From: Candidatus Sericytochromatia bacterium
GTDB taxonomy: Bacteria; Cyanobacteriota; Sericytochromatia; S15B-MN24; JAQBPE01
Reading direction: 5' to 3'
Assembly: GCA_035285325.1 (NCBI GenBank)
Contig: JAYKJB010000016.1
Coordinates: forward strand, 62,001 to 126,000
Length of the DNA stretch: 64,000 nt
Part shown: in pieces, positions 33,049 through 41,131 of the stretch
Numbering within the stretch: the stretch's first letter is position 1
Layout: each line of letters opens with the position of its first letter
Translations under genes and position numbers: made by a program
Notes under the pieces: generated by a model
Seen by the model: the letters and a program-made list of their open reading frames with translations, nothing else
The model's database searches: none
What the model was told of the DNA's origin: nothing

Positions 33049-34695
33049 ATGCACGCTGACCACGCGCACCCTCCCTCGACTGCCACCACGCACGGCGCTG
33101 ACCACGCCCATGGCGCGGACCACGGTCACGGTGGTGGGCATGCCAAACGCCACCCGGTGCTCGACTGGCTGATGACCACCGACCACAAGAAGATCGGGGT
33201 GCTGTATCTCTGGACTTCGTTCATCTTTTTTCTGATTGGTGGTGCGATGGCGATGGCCATTCGCGTGCAGTTGATGCACCCCAACAATCAGGCCCTGACG
33301 CCCGACTTTTACAACCAGATGATGACCATGCACGCCACGGTCATGATCTTTCTGGCCATCATTCCGGCCGTGACGGGTTTCGGTAACCTGGCGCTGCCTC
33401 TCCATCTGGGCGCTCGTGACGTGGCCTTCCCTCGCCTGAATGCGCTCGGCTTCTGGCTGGTGCCGGCCGGCGGCTTGGTGTTCCTCTCGAGCTTCTTCCT
33501 CGGGGGAGCCAGCGCGAACGGCTGGACGGCTTACCCTCCCCTGGCGAATCAGACCTATTCACCTGGAATGGGCGTTGACCTCTGGATTTTCGGGGTTCAC
33601 CTGGTGGGCACCAGTTCCATCACTGGCGGTTTGAATTTCATTGTCACCATTTTCAACATGCGCGCCCCTGGGGTCACCTTCCACAAGATGAGCCTCTTCG
33701 CTTGGGGCTGGTTGGTGACGTCGTGGCTACAGGTCATCGCGACCCCCGTGCTGGCCGGCGCCGTGACGATGCTGCTGCTCGACCGCAACATCGGCACCAG
33801 TTTCTTCCGGGCTGAAGCGGGTGGTGATCCCATCCTCTTCCAGCATCTCTTCTGGTTCTACTCGCATCCGGCTGTCTACATCATGATCCTGCCGGTCTTC
33901 GGGATCGTGTCGCAAATCATCCCCGCGTTCTCCAAGAAGCGGATCTTTGGTTATCTTCCGATTGCCTACTCCTCGGTCGCTATCGGGCTGTTCGGTCTGG
34001 TGGTGTGGGCCCACCATATGTTTGCGACCGGCATCAACCCCTGGATTCTGACCGTGTTCATGATTCTGACCCTGTTGATCGCCGTGCCCACGGGCATCAA
34101 GATCTTCTCCTGGATTGCCACCATGTGGGGCGGCGTCGTGGAGTTCAAGACTCCCATGCTCTTTTGCATCGGTTTTGTCGCCTTCTTCACGATTGGCGGC
34201 CTGTCCGGGATCATGCAGGGGTCGATTCCGTTCGACATCCAGGTCTCCGGCACGTACTTCATCGTGGCTCACATCCACTACGTCCTGTTCGCCGGCTCTG
34301 CGGTTGGCCTCATTGCCGGTTTCTATTACTGGCTGCCCAAGATGACCGGACGGATGTACCACGAGGGTCTCGGACAGCTTCATTTCTGGCTGACGATGAT
34401 CGCGATGAACGTGTGTTTCTTCCCCATGCACTTCCTGGGTTTGCAGGGAATGCCCCGCCGCGTGGCCTACTACGCGCCTCACTTCGAGAGCCTCAACCAG
34501 CTGATCAGCTACGCTGGCTTCGTGATGGGCGCAGCTCAATTGCTCATCATTGCGCAGGTGATTTACACGCTGAAGTATGGTCAGAAGGTCGGCAACGATC
34601 CCTGGAACCATCATCCGGACACCCGGACCTTCGAGTGGGACATCCCCTCTCCGCCCCCGGCTTACAACTTCGAAAAACTGCCCGTCGCACGCTAG
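33049..34695 (+). CDS. Cytochrome c oxidase subunit I, A2-type
   Basis: A 548-aa catalytic heme-copper subunit. It keeps the low-spin heme His (QMMTMHATVMIF), the CuB and cross-linked Tyr region, VVWAHHMF for the CuB His pair and VAHIHYVLF for the heme a3/heme a His. At the end of the D channel the usual GHPEV is replaced by Y271-S272-H273-P274-A275-V276-Y277, the YSHP arrangement that defines A2-type oxidases such as those of Rhodothermus and Thermus. The N-terminus is a His/Ala/Asp-rich stretch of ~35 residues. It reduces O2 to water and pumps protons. Confidence 0.95.
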   Translation: MHADHAHPPSTATTHGADHAHGADHGHGGGHAKRHPVLDWLMTTDHKKIGVLYLWTSFIFFLIGGAMAMAIRVQLMHPNNQALTPDFYNQMMTMHATVMIFLAIIPAVTGFGNLALPLHLGARDVAFPRLNALGFWLVPAGGLVFLSSFFLGGASANGWTAYPPLANQTYSPGMGVDLWIFGVHLVGTSSITGGLNFIVTIFNMRAPGVTFHKMSLFAWGWLVTSWLQVIATPVLAGAVTMLLLDRNIGTSFFRAEAGGDPILFQHLFWFYSHPAVYIMILPVFGIVSQIIPAFSKKRIFGYLPIAYSSVAIGLFGLVVWAHHMFATGINPWILTVFMILTLLIAVPTGIKIFSWIATMWGGVVEFKTPMLFCIGFVAFFTIGGLSGIMQGSIPFDIQVSGTYFIVAHIHYVLFAGSAVGLIAGFYYWLPKMTGRMYHEGLGQLHFWLTMIAMNVCFFPMHFLGLQGMPRRVAYYAPHFESLNQLISYAGFVMGAAQLLIIAQVIYTLKYGQKVGNDPWNHHPDTRTFEWDIPSPPPAYNFEKLPVAR

Positions 34696-34710
34696 GAGTC
34701 GCACCCACCC

Positions 34711-36021
34711 ATGCATCATCCTCCCTCATCGTGGCCCTTGGGCAGGTTCGCTCTGCTCTTTCTCGCCGCCCTGTTTCCTCTCTGCTTCACCGGAGCTGCC
34801 ATCGCGGCGCCCTTCGGTTACGTCGATTCGGTGACGGTCTTCGGTGACATCAACAACTCCCTCTACCAACTCATGATGTGGATCTGTATCGGCATCCTGG
34901 TGGTGGTGGAAGTCGCGCTGGTCTATGCCCTGGTCAAGTTTCGCAAGAAGCCTGGTGAGAATCGGGAGCCGGCCTCCTGGTCGCACAACACGACGCTGGA
35001 AGTGGTCTGGACCATCATCCCCTTTGTGTTGCTGATCATCATCTGTGTGCCGACCTTTCAGGGTCTGATGTACATGGCCAACCTGCCCAAGAAGCCGGAC
35101 CTGGTGCTTGAAGTGGTGGGGCGTCAGTTTTTCTGGGAGTATCGCTACCCCGAGCTGAACGCCACGTTCTCTTCCACCATGCGGACGGAGGCGGTGTCCA
35201 AGATTCAGAAGGGCACTAAGGAGTGGGATGATATCGCGCTCTACATTCCCACGGGTCGGAAGATTCTGGTGAAGTTCACGGCCGCTGACGTGATTCACTC
35301 CTGGTGGGTGCCGGCATTTGGCATGCAGCAGATGACCACGCCGGGCAACTTGGTCCAGTTTCCTTTGGAAGTCAAGCAAACGGGTAGCTGGGAAGGTGCC
35401 TGCGCTTACCTGTGCGGGGCGTTCCACGGCGCCATGGACATCAAGGTCAAGGGCGTGGACGCTCCCACCTTTGATGCGTGGGTGGCGGCGCACAAGGCGC
35501 CTTCTGCGATCGAGCCATTCGAGTCGGTCGGGAAGATCGGGGCCGTCTTCAAGAAACCGGCGCTGCCTGCCCACGGGGCTGGCGAACCCGCCGCGGGTGA
35601 ACACGCCGCGGGTGAACACGCCGTCCCGGCCTCCGCGGCCCCTGCTGCGGCTCCGTCTGCGGTGACCGAGGCTCCCGCGGCGCCCGTCGATACCGCCGCT
35701 TTGGTCAAGGCTGGCGAGGCCGTTTACACCTCTCGTTGCGCGGGTTGCCATCAGCCGGCCGGGACGGGCATGGCCCCGATGTTCCCGCCGTTGGCGGGGG
35801 CTGAACAGGTCAACGGCTCCGATGATGAGGTGATCGACATCTTGCTCAAGGGCAAGGTGGGTCCGATGACCGTCAAGGGGACCCAGTACAACGGGCAGAT
35901 GCCTGCCTTTGGCGGACAACTCTCGGACACCGAGATTGCTGCCGTTATCTCCTTCGTGAGAAGCAGTTGGGGGAACACGGCGAAGCCGATCACTCCCGAC
36001 CAGGTCAAGGCCCGGCGTTGA
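34711..36021 (+). CDS. Cytochrome c oxidase subunit II fused to cytochrome c (caa3 type)
   Basis: A 436-aa protein: signal peptide (ending TGAAIAAP), two membrane helices, a cupredoxin CuA domain, an Ala/Pro/Glu/His-rich linker, and a C-terminal class I cytochrome c. The CuA loop reads C231-A-Y-L-C235-G-A-F-H239-G-A-M242: both Cys, His and Met are present, but the usual Glu of C-x-E-x-C is Tyr. The heme c site is C343-A-G-C-H347 with Met in NGQMPAFG as likely sixth ligand. The linker has two tandem copies of GCGGGTGAACACGCC. The fused cytochrome c makes the enzyme a caa3 oxidase. Confidence 0.94.
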   Translation: MHHPPSSWPLGRFALLFLAALFPLCFTGAAIAAPFGYVDSVTVFGDINNSLYQLMMWICIGILVVVEVALVYALVKFRKKPGENREPASWSHNTTLEVVWTIIPFVLLIIICVPTFQGLMYMANLPKKPDLVLEVVGRQFFWEYRYPELNATFSSTMRTEAVSKIQKGTKEWDDIALYIPTGRKILVKFTAADVIHSWWVPAFGMQQMTTPGNLVQFPLEVKQTGSWEGACAYLCGAFHGAMDIKVKGVDAPTFDAWVAAHKAPSAIEPFESVGKIGAVFKKPALPAHGAGEPAAGEHAAGEHAVPASAAPAAAPSAVTEAPAAPVDTAALVKAGEAVYTSRCAGCHQPAGTGMAPMFPPLAGAEQVNGSDDEVIDILLKGKVGPMTVKGTQYNGQMPAFGGQLSDTEIAAVISFVRSSWGNTAKPITPDQVKARR

Positions 36022-36031
36022 TTCGCCTCCC

Positions 36032-36062
36032 GCCCGCGGCCTCGGCCGCGGGCGTTGTGTTT
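36032..36062 (+). terminator. Rho-independent terminator-like hairpin inside the cox operon
   Basis: GCCCGCGGC, loop CTCG, GCCGCGGGC: a perfect 9-bp GC stem (36032-36053), followed by GTTGTGTTT. It lies 10 bp after the subunit II stop and before the small subunit and assembly genes, so it may attenuate rather than end transcription. Confidence 0.55.
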
Positions 36063-36079
36063 AACCGAGTGGAATTCCC

Positions 36080-36229
36080 ATGGCACTACCTCCAGACCCC
36101 TATGACCCTGAAGTGGCTCGGCGCAACCGACGCCTGGGGCTCGCCATTTTCGGCGTTGTGTTGTTCGTCATGTATCTGACCTATCTTCAGCGGGCGGCTT
36201 TGTTCCACACGCTGTTCAAGGTGGGGTGA
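36080..36229 (+). CDS. Small single-helix membrane protein, 49 aa, in cox operon
   Basis: Runs from ATG 36080 to TGA 36227-36229, with GTGGAA upstream as a weak ribosome site. A charged N-terminus (PPDPYDPEVARRNRRLG) precedes one membrane helix (LAIFGVVLFVMYLTYL) and a short tail. Size, topology and position between subunit II and the heme A synthase fusion suggest a small accessory (subunit IV-like) or assembly subunit of the oxidase, but no family was recognised. Confidence 0.6.
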   Translation: MALPPDPYDPEVARRNRRLGLAIFGVVLFVMYLTYLQRAALFHTLFKVG

Positions 36230-36233
36230 TCCC

Positions 36234-38069
36234 ATGGTTTCCACATTCTTCTCTCGTTTCTTTCCCTTTGTGTGCCTGGCCGTCGGGCTGATCATCACCC
36301 AAATGGTGTTGGGTTCGACGGTTCGTGCCACGGGGGCTGGCATGGGCTGTCCTGACTGGCCGCTCTGTCACGGCAATTTCTGGCCGGCCATGAATTTCGA
36401 GTCGATTTTGGAGTACGCTCATCGCGCGGTGGGCGCACTGGTGTCGCTCACCTTGCTGGTGGGTAGCGCCTGGGTGCTGCGCTCTGCGCCGCTGCGTGCG
36501 GAATTGGGGCGTCTGGTCGCCTTTGGACTGCTGCTGTTGGTGGCAATCGTCTCCTTCGGGGCCGTGACGGTGGCCTATGACATGCCTCCCGCGGTCGTCG
36601 CCACGCACCTGGAACTGGCGGCGTTGCTGCTGATCACCTGGGTCACGATCCTGCTTCGGACGCGAGCCCAACTGCGGGGGCCGGAGGAACTGCCCCGGGC
36701 CGGCTTCTATCTGTTTTTGCTTCCCGTGGCCCTCGGGGCGGTGTTTTTTCAACTGTTTCTCGGGGCCATGGTGTCGGTTTCGCATTCCGGGGTGGCCTGT
36801 CCGGACTTTCCTACGTGCTACGGGATGTGGCTGCCACCCCTGGTGGGCAATGTGGGGATTCAGGTCATCCACCGCCTGGGGGCCGTGACGGTCGCTTCGG
36901 TTCTGATGCTCACGCTGTTGGCTGTCGAGTGGCAGGCTGGTGAGCGTGTCAGGAGTTGGATGCGCCTGTCCGCCGGTTTACTGGTGGCGCAAATTGGCCT
37001 GGGGGCTGCAACGGTTCTGTGGGAGATTCCTCCAGCCCTCTCAGTGGCTCACCTGGTCACGGGGCTTTCCCTCTTCCTGTGCGTCTTCCTGGCCAATTAC
37101 CAGGCCTATCCCGTTCTCTGGGGCCGGCCACGCCCGGCATCCGAAGCGGTCTCGGCGGAGCGGCCTGCTCGCCGCATCCAGTGGCGCGCTTATTACCAGC
37201 TGACCAAACCCACCATTGTCATGTTGGTGGTGCTGACGGGTTTGCCCGCATTGCTGATTGCCACGCCTGGTGCGCTCGACTTCGGTCTTGCCTGTGCCGC
37301 TTTGCTGGGGACGGCCGGTTGCGCGGCTTCCGCGGCGGTCTTCAATCAGTACTTCGAGCGGGAACGTGACAAGCAGATGGCCCGGACCGCGGCCCGCCCC
37401 ATCCCGAGCGGTCTGGTTTCGCCCCGTTCAGCTTTGGTCTTTGCGCTTGGCTTGGGGCTGGTTTCGTCCGCCGTGTTGCTGGTCTTCACGCACTGGCTGG
37501 CCACGGCGATCGCCGTGGGGAGCTTGTTGTTTTACGGCTTCTTCTACACCTTGGTGCTGAAGGGGACCTCCCCTCAGAACATTGTGATCGGAGGGGCTGC
37601 GGGCGCCAGTGCGCCGCTGATTTGCTGGGCCGCTGTGACCGGGGAGGTGGGTTGGCCGGCCTGGGTCATGTTTGCCATCATTTTCTTCTGGACGCCACCC
37701 CACTTCTGGGCGCTGGCCATCTTTCGCCTGGACGATTATGTGGCGGCCAAGGTGCCGATGTTTCCGGTGGTTTATGGCGTGCCCGCAACCACTCGCTGGA
37801 TTCTGATCTACACCTTGGTGCTGGTGCCGCTGTCGCTCTTTCTGGTTCCGCTCGGAGCGGCCGGTCCTGTGTATTTCTTCTCTGCTGTCCTGCTTGGCCT
37901 GGGATTCTTGCTGCTGGCTGGTCGCGTCTTGATGACCGAGTCCAAGCGGGATGCCACCAAGTTGTTCGCCTATTCCATCGTGTACACCCTGGTCCTGTTC
38001 TCTTGCCTGACTTTGGATGCCGCGTTGGGAGGGCCTGAGTTCGCTACGAACTTGCTCGCGAGGCATTGA
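36234..38069 (+). CDS. Fused heme A synthase (CtaA/Cox15) and heme O synthase (CtaB/Cox10)
   Basis: A 611-aa polytopic membrane protein. Residues 1 to ~300 are CtaA-like: VRATGAGMGCPDWPLCHG, with His in EYAHRAVGAL, ATHLELAALL, VIHRLGAVTV and SVAHLVTGLS as heme ligands. Residues ~312-611 are CtaB-like: KPTIVMLVVLTGLPALL, first prenyltransferase motif NQYFERERDKQMARTAARP and FWTPPHFWALAI. The pair farnesylates heme B to heme O and oxidises it to heme A. No stop or frame break separates the halves. It begins 4 bp after the small subunit. Confidence 0.93.
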   Translation: MVSTFFSRFFPFVCLAVGLIITQMVLGSTVRATGAGMGCPDWPLCHGNFWPAMNFESILEYAHRAVGALVSLTLLVGSAWVLRSAPLRAELGRLVAFGLLLLVAIVSFGAVTVAYDMPPAVVATHLELAALLLITWVTILLRTRAQLRGPEELPRAGFYLFLLPVALGAVFFQLFLGAMVSVSHSGVACPDFPTCYGMWLPPLVGNVGIQVIHRLGAVTVASVLMLTLLAVEWQAGERVRSWMRLSAGLLVAQIGLGAATVLWEIPPALSVAHLVTGLSLFLCVFLANYQAYPVLWGRPRPASEAVSAERPARRIQWRAYYQLTKPTIVMLVVLTGLPALLIATPGALDFGLACAALLGTAGCAASAAVFNQYFERERDKQMARTAARPIPSGLVSPRSALVFALGLGLVSSAVLLVFTHWLATAIAVGSLLFYGFFYTLVLKGTSPQNIVIGGAAGASAPLICWAAVTGEVGWPAWVMFAIIFFWTPPHFWALAIFRLDDYVAAKVPMFPVVYGVPATTRWILIYTLVLVPLSLFLVPLGAAGPVYFFSAVLLGLGFLLLAGRVLMTESKRDATKLFAYSIVYTLVLFSCLTLDAALGGPEFATNLLARH

Positions 38070-38072
38070 GCC

Positions 38073-38753
38073 ATGGATCGCCAGTCGCCCAGTACCCCTG
38101 ATGAGGATCCGACCGGGATCTCTCCGGCGCAGCCAGTCTCCCAGGACGCGGAGACCGATGCGAGGCTGTCCTCCAGGCACCGCCGCCTCACCATGCTGGT
38201 GCTGGCGGTGGTGGCCGTGACCGGCATCTTGCCCTGGGTTTACGCGCCCCTGTATCGGAAGGTGTGCGGTGTGCTGGGAATTCCAACCGCCAGAGAACAG
38301 AACCCGGCCGCGGTCCTTGCGCGCATCGCGCGCGAAGGGATCGGGAAAGAGCGGGCTGATGAGCAAACCTCTTTGGTGAACTTCATGGGCGTGAGTGGGC
38401 AGTTGCCCATCGACATCCGTCCCCTCGAGCGGCGCATGTGGGTCAAGACCGGTGATGTGGCGGTGGTCCGCTACCGTCTCACCAACCTCACGCAGCGCGA
38501 CCTGGATTACCGGGCGGTTCACATGGTGGTGCCGAAAGAAGACAGCTCGTTTGAACTGATCAAGTGTTTTTGCGATGAGCACCGCATTCTCAAGGCCGGA
38601 ATCAGCGAGGATCTTCCGCTGGTGTTTCGACTTTCCAAGGCTGTTCCGGGAGATGCCGGCTTGACCATCAATTACACGATTTTCGATTACGATCCGCTCA
38701 AGAACAAACCCCCGAGTTTGGCTCCCAAAGTCAGCAGTCTCTCCGCTTCCTGA
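38073..38753 (+). CDS. Cox11/CtaG-family cytochrome oxidase copper chaperone
   Basis: A 226-aa protein with a ~35-residue charged N-terminus, one membrane helix (TMLVLAVVAVTGILPWVY) and a periplasmic immunoglobulin-like domain. APLYRKVCGVLG and ELIKCFCDEHRIL match Cox11; the C-F-C copper-binding pair is intact. It inserts CuB into subunit I. It follows the heme synthase fusion after 3 bp and completes the oxidase assembly block. Confidence 0.85.
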   Translation: MDRQSPSTPDEDPTGISPAQPVSQDAETDARLSSRHRRLTMLVLAVVAVTGILPWVYAPLYRKVCGVLGIPTAREQNPAAVLARIAREGIGKERADEQTSLVNFMGVSGQLPIDIRPLERRMWVKTGDVAVVRYRLTNLTQRDLDYRAVHMVVPKEDSSFELIKCFCDEHRILKAGISEDLPLVFRLSKAVPGDAGLTINYTIFDYDPLKNKPPSLAPKVSSLSAS

Positions 38754-38800
38754 GGGCGGCGGTTGAACGTTTCGCAGGGTGGGATCCCCGGTGAACGTCC

Positions 38801-40141
38801 ATGGATTTTCCTTACTTCGAGTTTCCGTTGGTGGGCAATCGCTACTTGATTGCCTTCATCGCCACCTTGCATGTGCTGGTCAATCACAGCGCTGCCATTG
38901 GCGGCTCCTTGCTGGTGGTGCTGGCTGAGCGTGAAGCCATCCGGCTTGGTAGCTCCGATTGGGATGACTTGGCCTACCGGCTGGCTCGTCTGTTCTTCCT
39001 TCTGACCACCACGGTCGGGGCCCTGTCGGGCGTTGGAATCTGGTTCTCCGTCATGGTGGCGGCACCCGCCGGCATTGCGGCGATGTTGCATATCTTTTTC
39101 TGGGCCTGGTTTGTGGAATGGTTCGTGTTCATTGCCGAAGTGGCCATGGTCCTGGGGTACTTTCTCTCGTGGCGAACGTTCAGCGACCGACGCCGGCACC
39201 TCCAACTGGGCTGGGCCTATGTGCTGACCTCGTTCCTGACGTTGGCCATCATCACGGGAATTCTGGGAGCGATGTTGACACCGGGGGCCTGGCTCTCTGA
39301 GCGCGCCTTCTGGGGGGCTTTTTTCAATCCGAGTTATGGGCCACAACTGGTGTTCCGCACGGGACTGGCCCTGGCGCTGGCGGGCTGTCTCGGCTTGCTG
39401 CTGATGCGCTGGGTGGCGCCACCTTCCCTGCTGGTGCCCTTCCAGCGCTTGTGTGGGCGCTTTCTGCTCGCGGCGGTGCCCCTCATGGGGCTGGGCGGTT
39501 GTTGGTACCTGATGGTGTTGCCGGACCGGATGCGCGCGCTCTTGCCGACCGCCTTGATGACCACCCGCTTCGCGGACTGGAGTGCCCTGGCTGGTGTGCT
39601 GCACGCCCTGGTTTGCCTCGCCTTGTTCGGGCTTGGCTTGGCCTGCCTGCGCCTCGGCCGTGCGGCGCCACGGGCGGTGGTGTGGCTGACGGGGTTTGCC
39701 CTCGTGATGTTGCTCGGACATTTCGAGCGGGCCCGAGAATTCGTGCGGAAGCCATTTCTCATCCCTGGTTACATGTATGCCAACGGGATTCGGGTGGCGG
39801 ACGTGCCACGCCTCAATCGGGAAGGTCTGTTGACCCATACCCGCTGGACCGGCATCAAGCGCCCTGAGCCAGGTCAGGAGAGGGCGGCGGGGCAGGCTTT
39901 GTTCCGTTTGCAGTGCGCCAGCTGTCACACGGTGGCGGGGCCGAACGGATTGGCTGTGCGACTGTCAGGGCAATCCCCTCAGGGGATTCACGCGTTTCTG
40001 GGGGTGCAGCATCAGGTTCATCCTTTCATGCCGCCGTTTGTCGGGACCGAGGCCGAGAAACATGCCCTTGCAGGGTACCTCTCCTCCTTGCGGCAATCGC
40101 CGGAGCGCGATGCCCGAGTGCCCGGGAGGACGCTCCCGTGA
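38801..40141 (+). CDS. Cytochrome bd-like (CydA-superfamily) membrane protein with C-terminal cytochrome c domain
   Basis: A 446-aa protein with about eight helices. The first helix region (IAFIATLHVLVNHSAAIGGS) has an early His; WFVEWFVFIAEVAMVLGYF has Glu residues as in the CydA second and third helices, and TLAIITGILGAM resembles the CydA TGI segment. The CydA quinol-loop GRQPW motif is not seen. After the last helix, residues ~355-440 form a small cytochrome c with C372-A-S-C-H376 and Met in HPFMPPFVG. It overlaps its partner gene by 1 bp. It may be an oxidase or oxidoreductase of the bd superfamily taking electrons through cytochrome c; the function is inferred. Confidence 0.7.
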   Translation: MDFPYFEFPLVGNRYLIAFIATLHVLVNHSAAIGGSLLVVLAEREAIRLGSSDWDDLAYRLARLFFLLTTTVGALSGVGIWFSVMVAAPAGIAAMLHIFFWAWFVEWFVFIAEVAMVLGYFLSWRTFSDRRRHLQLGWAYVLTSFLTLAIITGILGAMLTPGAWLSERAFWGAFFNPSYGPQLVFRTGLALALAGCLGLLLMRWVAPPSLLVPFQRLCGRFLLAAVPLMGLGGCWYLMVLPDRMRALLPTALMTTRFADWSALAGVLHALVCLALFGLGLACLRLGRAAPRAVVWLTGFALVMLLGHFERAREFVRKPFLIPGYMYANGIRVADVPRLNREGLLTHTRWTGIKRPEPGQERAAGQALFRLQCASCHTVAGPNGLAVRLSGQSPQGIHAFLGVQHQVHPFMPPFVGTEAEKHALAGYLSSLRQSPERDARVPGRTLP

Positions 40142-41112
40142 TGATTCCAGCCATCGATCTGCCCTCGCCGTTGCCCCTGCCCATCGGCAAGGTTGCGCTG
40201 GTCGGCGCATTCTTGCTGCACATCGTCTTCGTCAACCTGATGCTGGGGGGAACACTGCTGGCGTTGTCGGCGCACTTCGTCGGTCGTCGTGATGCCTTGT
40301 TTTTACGTTTCGCTGGTCTGCTGATGGACACCGTCACGGTTCACAAGAGCGTGGCCGTGGTGCTCGGCATCGGTCCCTTGCTGCTGATCAGCGTGGTCTA
40401 CCCGGTGGCCTTCTATTCCAGCAGTGCCCTGATCGCGCCGGCTTGGCTGTCAGTGCTCTGGCTGGTCACGCTGGCGTTCGCGCTGCTGTATGCCTATAAA
40501 TTTGGCTGGGATGGCTGGATGCACCGGCATCCGGGCTGGCACGCCACCGTGGGGGGCTTGGCGGCGTTGACGCTGTTGGCGATTCCCTTCATCTACCTGA
40601 CCAACACGCAGTTGATGTTGGATGCGGCCGCCATGGCCCGTCGGCCCGGTTTCTTCGAGGCGCTGTGGAGCGTCGGGAACGTGTTGCCACGCTATTTCCA
40701 TTTCCTGCTGGCCAGTCTGGCGATCGCCGGGCTGTGGGTCATGGGGTGGTGGGGACGCGCCGGTTCGGTGCTCTCTGGAGAGGATCGCGCGCGTGTGGTG
40801 CGGTTCGGGGGACAATGGGCGATCGCCACCACGGCGCTTCAGTTCCTGGCAGGCCCGCTGGTGCTTTTCACGCTCCCTCGGGGCGCTCTGACTGCACCGG
40901 CCGTGCTGGTCTTGGCCGTCGGTATCGTGGCGGCGCTTGGGGCACTGTTTTCCTTGCTCGATACCCTGCGTGGGCAAAACCGTTACCGGCTCGCGTTGGC
41001 ATTGCTGCTGCTCACGCTGCTCTGTATGGGCACCGCACGGCACCTGATCCGGGAGTCCCTGTTGGGGCATCCCGTGGTCAGTGGAGACCCCATCGGGTCC
41101 ACCTTCGCCTGA
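40141..41112 (+). CDS. Polytopic membrane protein, partner of the bd-like cytochrome, related N-terminal half
   Basis: A 323-aa protein with about eight helices. ATG 40141 follows GGGAGGA and overlaps the preceding stop by 1 bp (TGATG). The segment GAFLLHIVFVNLMLGGTLLAL aligns with TLHVLVNHSAAIGGSLLVVL of the preceding gene, so the two look like diverged relatives forming a two-subunit membrane complex. Conserved His candidates are in LLHIVF, TVHKSVAV and YFHFLLA. No cytochrome c motif. Likely the second subunit of the complex. Confidence 0.65.
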   Translation: MIPAIDLPSPLPLPIGKVALVGAFLLHIVFVNLMLGGTLLALSAHFVGRRDALFLRFAGLLMDTVTVHKSVAVVLGIGPLLLISVVYPVAFYSSSALIAPAWLSVLWLVTLAFALLYAYKFGWDGWMHRHPGWHATVGGLAALTLLAIPFIYLTNTQLMLDAAAMARRPGFFEALWSVGNVLPRYFHFLLASLAIAGLWVMGWWGRAGSVLSGEDRARVVRFGGQWAIATTALQFLAGPLVLFTLPRGALTAPAVLVLAVGIVAALGALFSLLDTLRGQNRYRLALALLLLTLLCMGTARHLIRESLLGHPVVSGDPIGSTFA

Positions 41113-41131
41113 GGCGGACCCGACCAGGCGC

